Shown: positions 60,962 through 64,000 of the stretch, in pieces
How positions within the stretch are numbered: the stretch's first letter is position 1
How the letters are laid out: each line of letters starts with the position of its first letter
Assembly: GCA_948567375.1 (NCBI GenBank)
Contig: OX419758.1
Span: 52,581,001-52,645,000, forward strand
DNA: 64,000 nucleotides
Direction of reading: 5' to 3'
Source of the DNA: Lunularia cruciata
Taxonomy: Eukaryota; Streptophyta; Marchantiopsida; Lunulariales; Lunulariaceae
Position numbers and translations under genes: made by a program
The notes under the pieces: generated by a model
Told to the model about the DNA's origin: nothing
Databases searched by the model: none
The model's input: the letters and a program-made list of their open reading frames with translations, nothing else

Positions 60962-61091
60962 TGTATGTTATGTGGTTCTTTTGGTGGAGCTATTATTATG
61001 TTGGTGTGTGATAGCTATTTGAGAGGATGGCATAAGGTTTGACTCCTCTCCTCACGGTGGTTCCTCACGGAAATAGCTATGTCCTTGATGT
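60962..61091 (+). pseudogene. PHD zinc finger at the C-terminus of a gypsy pol
   Basis: The C4HC3 pattern can be read with damage: CMLC (first pair), LVCDSY (third Cys; fourth now Tyr), GWH (His), a lost Cys at the stop after KV, LTPLLTVVPHGN, and LCP-stop-C (last pair). The spacing and the D-S, GWH and P-P-L...P.G.W.CP.C features are those of a PHD finger. PHD fingers read histone H3 tails in chromatin proteins; here it would take the place of a chromodomain, which is inference. Confidence 0.65.
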
Positions 61092-61266
61092 GCTTGACCT
61101 ATAACTAGTACATTCTTTACGTGATATAAATTGCAGACAAGTGCCTAACAATGGGACTTGATAGCACCTGGCTTCTTGATCTTTACCCACCATAGGGCAT
61201 ATCATATACTTGGAGAAGATGGCTATCTGGAGTAAGAGGGACCTAACCACTAAGTAGGGGAGTGAT

Positions 61267-61445
61267 TGTGGTACTTTAGGGTTTTTGTATGAGTGGTGCT
61301 TCTATAGTTTATGATGTTGACAAAAATGTATGTTGTACAATGCATATTTACACAACAACTATCATGATATTTGTAACACCAAAGCTATTTTGCTTAGATG
61401 CTAGAGTGATAGTCTTGGTAGTCAAAGTTATATTATTAGTTGCTC
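61267..61445 (+). repeat. Possible start of the PHD-gypsy 3' LTR
   Basis: TGTGGTACTTTAGGG follows the putative polypurine tract. It is cut at 61446 by the family-3 LTR. No second copy is in the window, so the call rests on position only. Confidence 0.35.
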
Positions 61446-62134
61446 TGTAACACCTATTTGTGCATGTGTGTGGTATTGTGATATTTAGCTTGGTATTACA
61501 AGTACTTGAGAGATATTATTTATATAGAGATAAAGGATGGTTCTAAATTAGTCATGATTAGCTAGAGTTAGTCATAGCTAAGATAGAAGGGACCTTACTT
61601 TAGAGGAGATGGAAAAGATGAGCACCATTATTTTGGATTCTAGTTTGTTGACTTGGTATTATTCCTAGGTGTTTGGCTTTGAGGAAAGAGTTGAGAACTC
61701 TTGGGCTCGCAAGCCTTTTTGTTTTGGATTCTTCTTTAGTCCAAGGTTAGCCCATGTGAAGGAATCCTTAACTTAGTGGTTGGGTCAAGATACGATCACA
61801 TGCTAGTGGAATATGCCCATGTGAATGGATATTTCTTTATACTTTTTGACTTTACTTGACTTTTAGTCTAGTAACTTGAGTTACTACGGTAATTAGTAAC
61901 TTTGGTGCGTAACTATTTCACAAGTATATAAACAAGGGGTGAGGAGGTACTCCTCATCCTTTTATTTGCAACTATCTCTCTCATTGAGTTATCTAATGAG
62001 CAATGTCTTGAGTCTTGGAATGTTAGCCTTGGAGGAATATGATGGAGTTGGGGTTCCTTGCCTTCTTAGTCCATGGTGCGCTACCATAATAACCATCAGA
62101 GGTTCATCTTGAGTGAGAGACAAGCTGGCTCACA
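61446..62134 (+). repeat. 5' LTR of a family-3 gypsy element
   Basis: 689 bp, TGTAACACCT to GGCTCACA, with TATA box GTATATAAACAAGG near 61924-61937. It is followed by a primer-binding site and gag-like sequence, so it is a 5' LTR of an element that runs past the window end. Copies or fragments at 40364, 47974 and 59976 share the sequence. Confidence 0.9.
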
Positions 62135-62346
62135 TTTCTGGTTCCGTTGCCGAGACCTCTCTAGAAGGTAAGATAATGTTCCGCGTTCAATTTTACACTA
62201 GGCAGAAGGAGACTATGAGAGCTCACTTGGAGAGAACACTAGGAGAGGAGAGGGCTGAACTTATGTTAAAGAACCAAGATCCATTTGTATACCCTGTAGG
62301 TCATTATGATGTCTTTGAAGTGATTTTGTACATCTTGTGTACATGA
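62113..62346 (+). CDS. Pre-gag small ORF, family 3 (up to 77 aa)
   Basis: The part after the primer-binding site reads KIMFRVQFYTRQKETMRAHL, then a TLGEERAELML core, FVYPVGHYDVFEV and a terminal ILYILCT, then stop. This aligns with the pre-gag ORFs of families 1 and 2 (FG/LG turn, P-V-x-Y-D, IYIL end). The first ATG overlaps the LTR end and primer-binding site; translation more likely begins at the internal Met near 62179. Confidence 0.55.
   Translation: MRDKLAHISGSVAETSLEGKIMFRVQFYTRQKETMRAHLERTLGEERAELMLKNQDPFVYPVGHYDVFEVILYILCT
62139..62156 (+). other. Primer-binding site, tRNA-Asp-like
   Basis: TGGTTCCGTTGCCGAGAC resembles TGGCGCCGTTGCCGGGGA, the tRNA-Asp site used by Tat/Athila-type gypsy elements, at about 14 of 18 positions. 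This sets family 3 apart from the iMet-primed families 1 and 2. Confidence 0.6.
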
Positions 62347-63016
62347 GAAGATTTGGAGAGATTGTGTGAGGTGGATTGCAGATTTTGGGGATTAATGTGA
62401 TTTTGGGTAAAATCTCAAGGTTGAGATCTAGATTTGAGATTTCTACACATGATAGCTTGGGTTATCTTTCAGTTAGTCCACTTGCAATTATTGTGAGAGC
62501 TACTATACGCATTGGGCTAGAATTTTTGAAAGTTGATAGGGTAAAGTGCTCCCAAACTGCATGCTCTCTGGAAAATTGTACAAAATCAGCCATTTCTTAA
62601 ATTTTTAGTGAATTGTTGTGAAACTTTCTAAGAAAATTCAGTGCATTATATCCTACTTGCTACTCAAAAAATTAGAGAGATATCATTCTTGCATAGGGCC
62701 TTTTGAGTTTTTGAAGTGAAGGGGGTAGTTTTCACACCAAATCTGAAATATGTGTGTTGAATAGAAAGGTGTCTAGGCCAAATGGCTCAAGTAAAATATC
62801 TAAAATTTTGCAAAGAGTGACTTCTTGTAGTTGTGATTAATTTTGAAAATTTTTAGAGGACTAAGACATATTGGTTGGGAGATTTGAGTGACAGTGTGAG
62901 GAAGGGTCAATTCTGCATAGTGGAGATCTCATGCATGAGGAGTTTGAGAGCAACAAAAAGCATGTTTGAGTGTTTAGATTCATCTTGGGAACATAGAGGG
63001 TCATCAAGAGTGGAAA
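62347..63016. other. Region between pre-gag ORF and zinc-knuckle ORF, no clear frame
   Basis: Only a short frame at 62376-62600 (plus) without a recognised domain. Probably decayed 5' gag or leader sequence of the family-3 element. Confidence 0.4.
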
Positions 63017-63361
63017 TTGAGACAATGCAAGGTTTGCCAAGGGTTTGAGGTGATTGTAGAGGTGGATTTGAGGAAAAGAGAGCTTAAAATAGAATTTGAA
63101 GAGAGTGTTGACAGGATCCAAAAACCTACACCACTTGGAGGAAAGAGTGAGTCTAAGTGTTTTCTATGTGGAGAGAAGGGACATAAGGCAAGTTCATGCC
63201 CATTTACCTTTGATAGCAAGAGGTCAAGGGAAAGGAGAAGCTTACTTGACTTGGGTTTGCATGTTGGACCTTCTTCACCAAGATTGGGAAGGAGAAGATC
63301 TAAGACCAAGGAGTTGTGTGAGGTTTGTGGTGTGGAAGTCCGGACTTCCAAAAGGATATGA
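63017..63361 (+). pseudogene. CCHC zinc-knuckle ORF of the family-3 element
   Basis: The frame encodes a charged segment and then CFLCGEKGHKASSC (CX2CX4HX4C, 63158-63199), followed by a second partial CxxC (CEVCGVEV). It lies upstream of capsid-like sequence, the reverse of the usual gag order. Nucleic-acid binding is expected from the knuckle. Confidence 0.65.
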
Positions 63362-63669
63362 GTGTAGTGGAGTAAAAGCACTTTTGGAGACTTTGGTGAA
63401 GGATCTTGGAGAGAGTCTTAGTACAGCTACAGAAATACTACCACCTTTATCAGCTAGTTCTCAAGATTAGTGATGGAGATAATCTTTCAACTTATGGATA
63501 AACTATCCATGAGAGTTAGATTAATATGCACTCTAGGATTTGATGTTGCTATAGAAATCTTGGAGCAACCTAAACCTTTTGTGTTCCATAGGGGGGATTA
63601 TTCTCAAATGGTGTTATTCATGTACATACTCTATTAGTTATAGAGTGAGAGAAAGAAAAAAAAATTGGG

Positions 63670-64000
63670 AGAAAAGAAAGATAGTGAGGGGTTAAGATCG
63701 GGAAACTTTTGGTTTTCTTTGGCAAGGATGGAGAAGATGTGGAGGCCTTTGTGAGAGACTTCAAGAGAGCTTGAATAGGAAAAAAATGAGAGGAGGAAGA
63801 ATGAGTGGGCCTCATTATTACCTAATTTCTTTGAAGATGCAGCACTTACATGGTATGAGTCAGAATACCAAAAGAGAGAGAGGAGAGATGGGGAAGAAGA
63901 GTCTTGGGAGACTTTGACTTCAACACTCATTGAGAACTTTCTTTCAGATGAGAGTTATGAGAGATTGATGAGTGAGGTTACCTTTCTCAAGCAAAGAGAT
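63670..64000 (+). pseudogene. gag capsid-like region of the family-3 element (runs off the window)
   Basis: FFGKDGEDVEAFVRDFKRA and, after a shift, LPNFFEDAALTWYESEYQKR followed by ESWETLTSTLIENFL match the retrotransposon gag capsid pattern (ALTWY...W..L...F). The window ends inside it. Confidence 0.75.

Larger units (their letters stand above)
59591..61266 (+). pseudogene. PHD-finger gypsy element, 3' fragment: integrase and PHD finger
   Basis: The integrase zinc region (VHHAHEELGHFRVKHIYSLL, later KYMVCDQV) and core follow on from the fragment ending at 50870: LDFAKSLPL (first Asp), FGAPIEILIDQGTK (second Asp), REHYGDWDLQLPWLAMGY. The LTR fragment 59976-60188 interrupts the core. After the integrase comes a segment ending CNFAPCHLPNI and then a PHD finger (60962-61091). 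A purine tract AGTAGGGGAGTGATTG near 61253-61268 looks like the polypurine tract. Confidence 0.8.

Noticed and set aside
60773-61042. Considered as an independent host PHD-protein gene
   Set aside because: It follows integrase coding sequence on the same strand and precedes a polypurine-like tract, so it is better explained as the end of the retroelement pol.

Overview
The window is nuclear DNA of a land plant. It holds a spliced light-harvesting chlorophyll a/b protein gene of the Lhcb3 type (a land-plant antenna subunit) and several other intron-rich housekeeping genes, all embedded in Ty3/gypsy LTR retrotransposons. Most introns are about 100-400 bp, with a few longer ones, and the gene island is compact. 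A non-seed plant such as a bryophyte fits, but the species cannot be fixed from the sequence.

Layout. 1-6846: an essentially complete but decayed chromodomain gypsy element (family 1, minus strand, 512-6841) with two LTRs, a 5-bp target duplication, a tRNA-iMet primer-binding site, and a solo LTR of a second family inside its RT. 6847-13430: old, unrecognised repeat-like DNA with a broken long ORF and another family-1 LTR. 13431-39850: the gene island. After about 5 kb without a recognisable gene come PRIM2 (DNA primase large subunit, minus, 19 exons), a divergent E2F-like promoter, MIS12 (kinetochore, plus, 8 exons), a GT31 beta-1,3-galactosyltransferase (minus, 7 exons), an AT-rich block, a SOSS-B-like OB-fold gene (minus) and LHCB3 (minus, 3 exons). 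I reconstructed the exons of PRIM2, MIS12, the GT31 gene and LHCB3 by hand; each set sums to an exact open frame ending in a stop. 39850-64000: stacked retrotransposons. These are a hypermutated family-3 LTR, a truncated family-1 chromovirus, a family-2 chromovirus (plus, 42631-50002) carrying a solo family-3 LTR, and a PHD-finger gypsy (plus). The PHD gypsy is split by another family-1 element, which is itself split by a 3.8-kb insert with TG/CA ends. Last is the 5' end of a family-3 element running off the window.

How the parts relate. PRIM2 and MIS12 are both expected to be cell-cycle genes, and they share a 503-bp divergent promoter with E2F-like motifs. The retrotransposons show four unusual things: a conserved small ORF between primer-binding site and gag in three separate families, heat-shock-element-like arrays upstream of the LTR TATA box in family 1, a PHD finger at the end of a gypsy pol, and a C-to-T/G-to-A mutated LTR whose damage fades near its TATA box.
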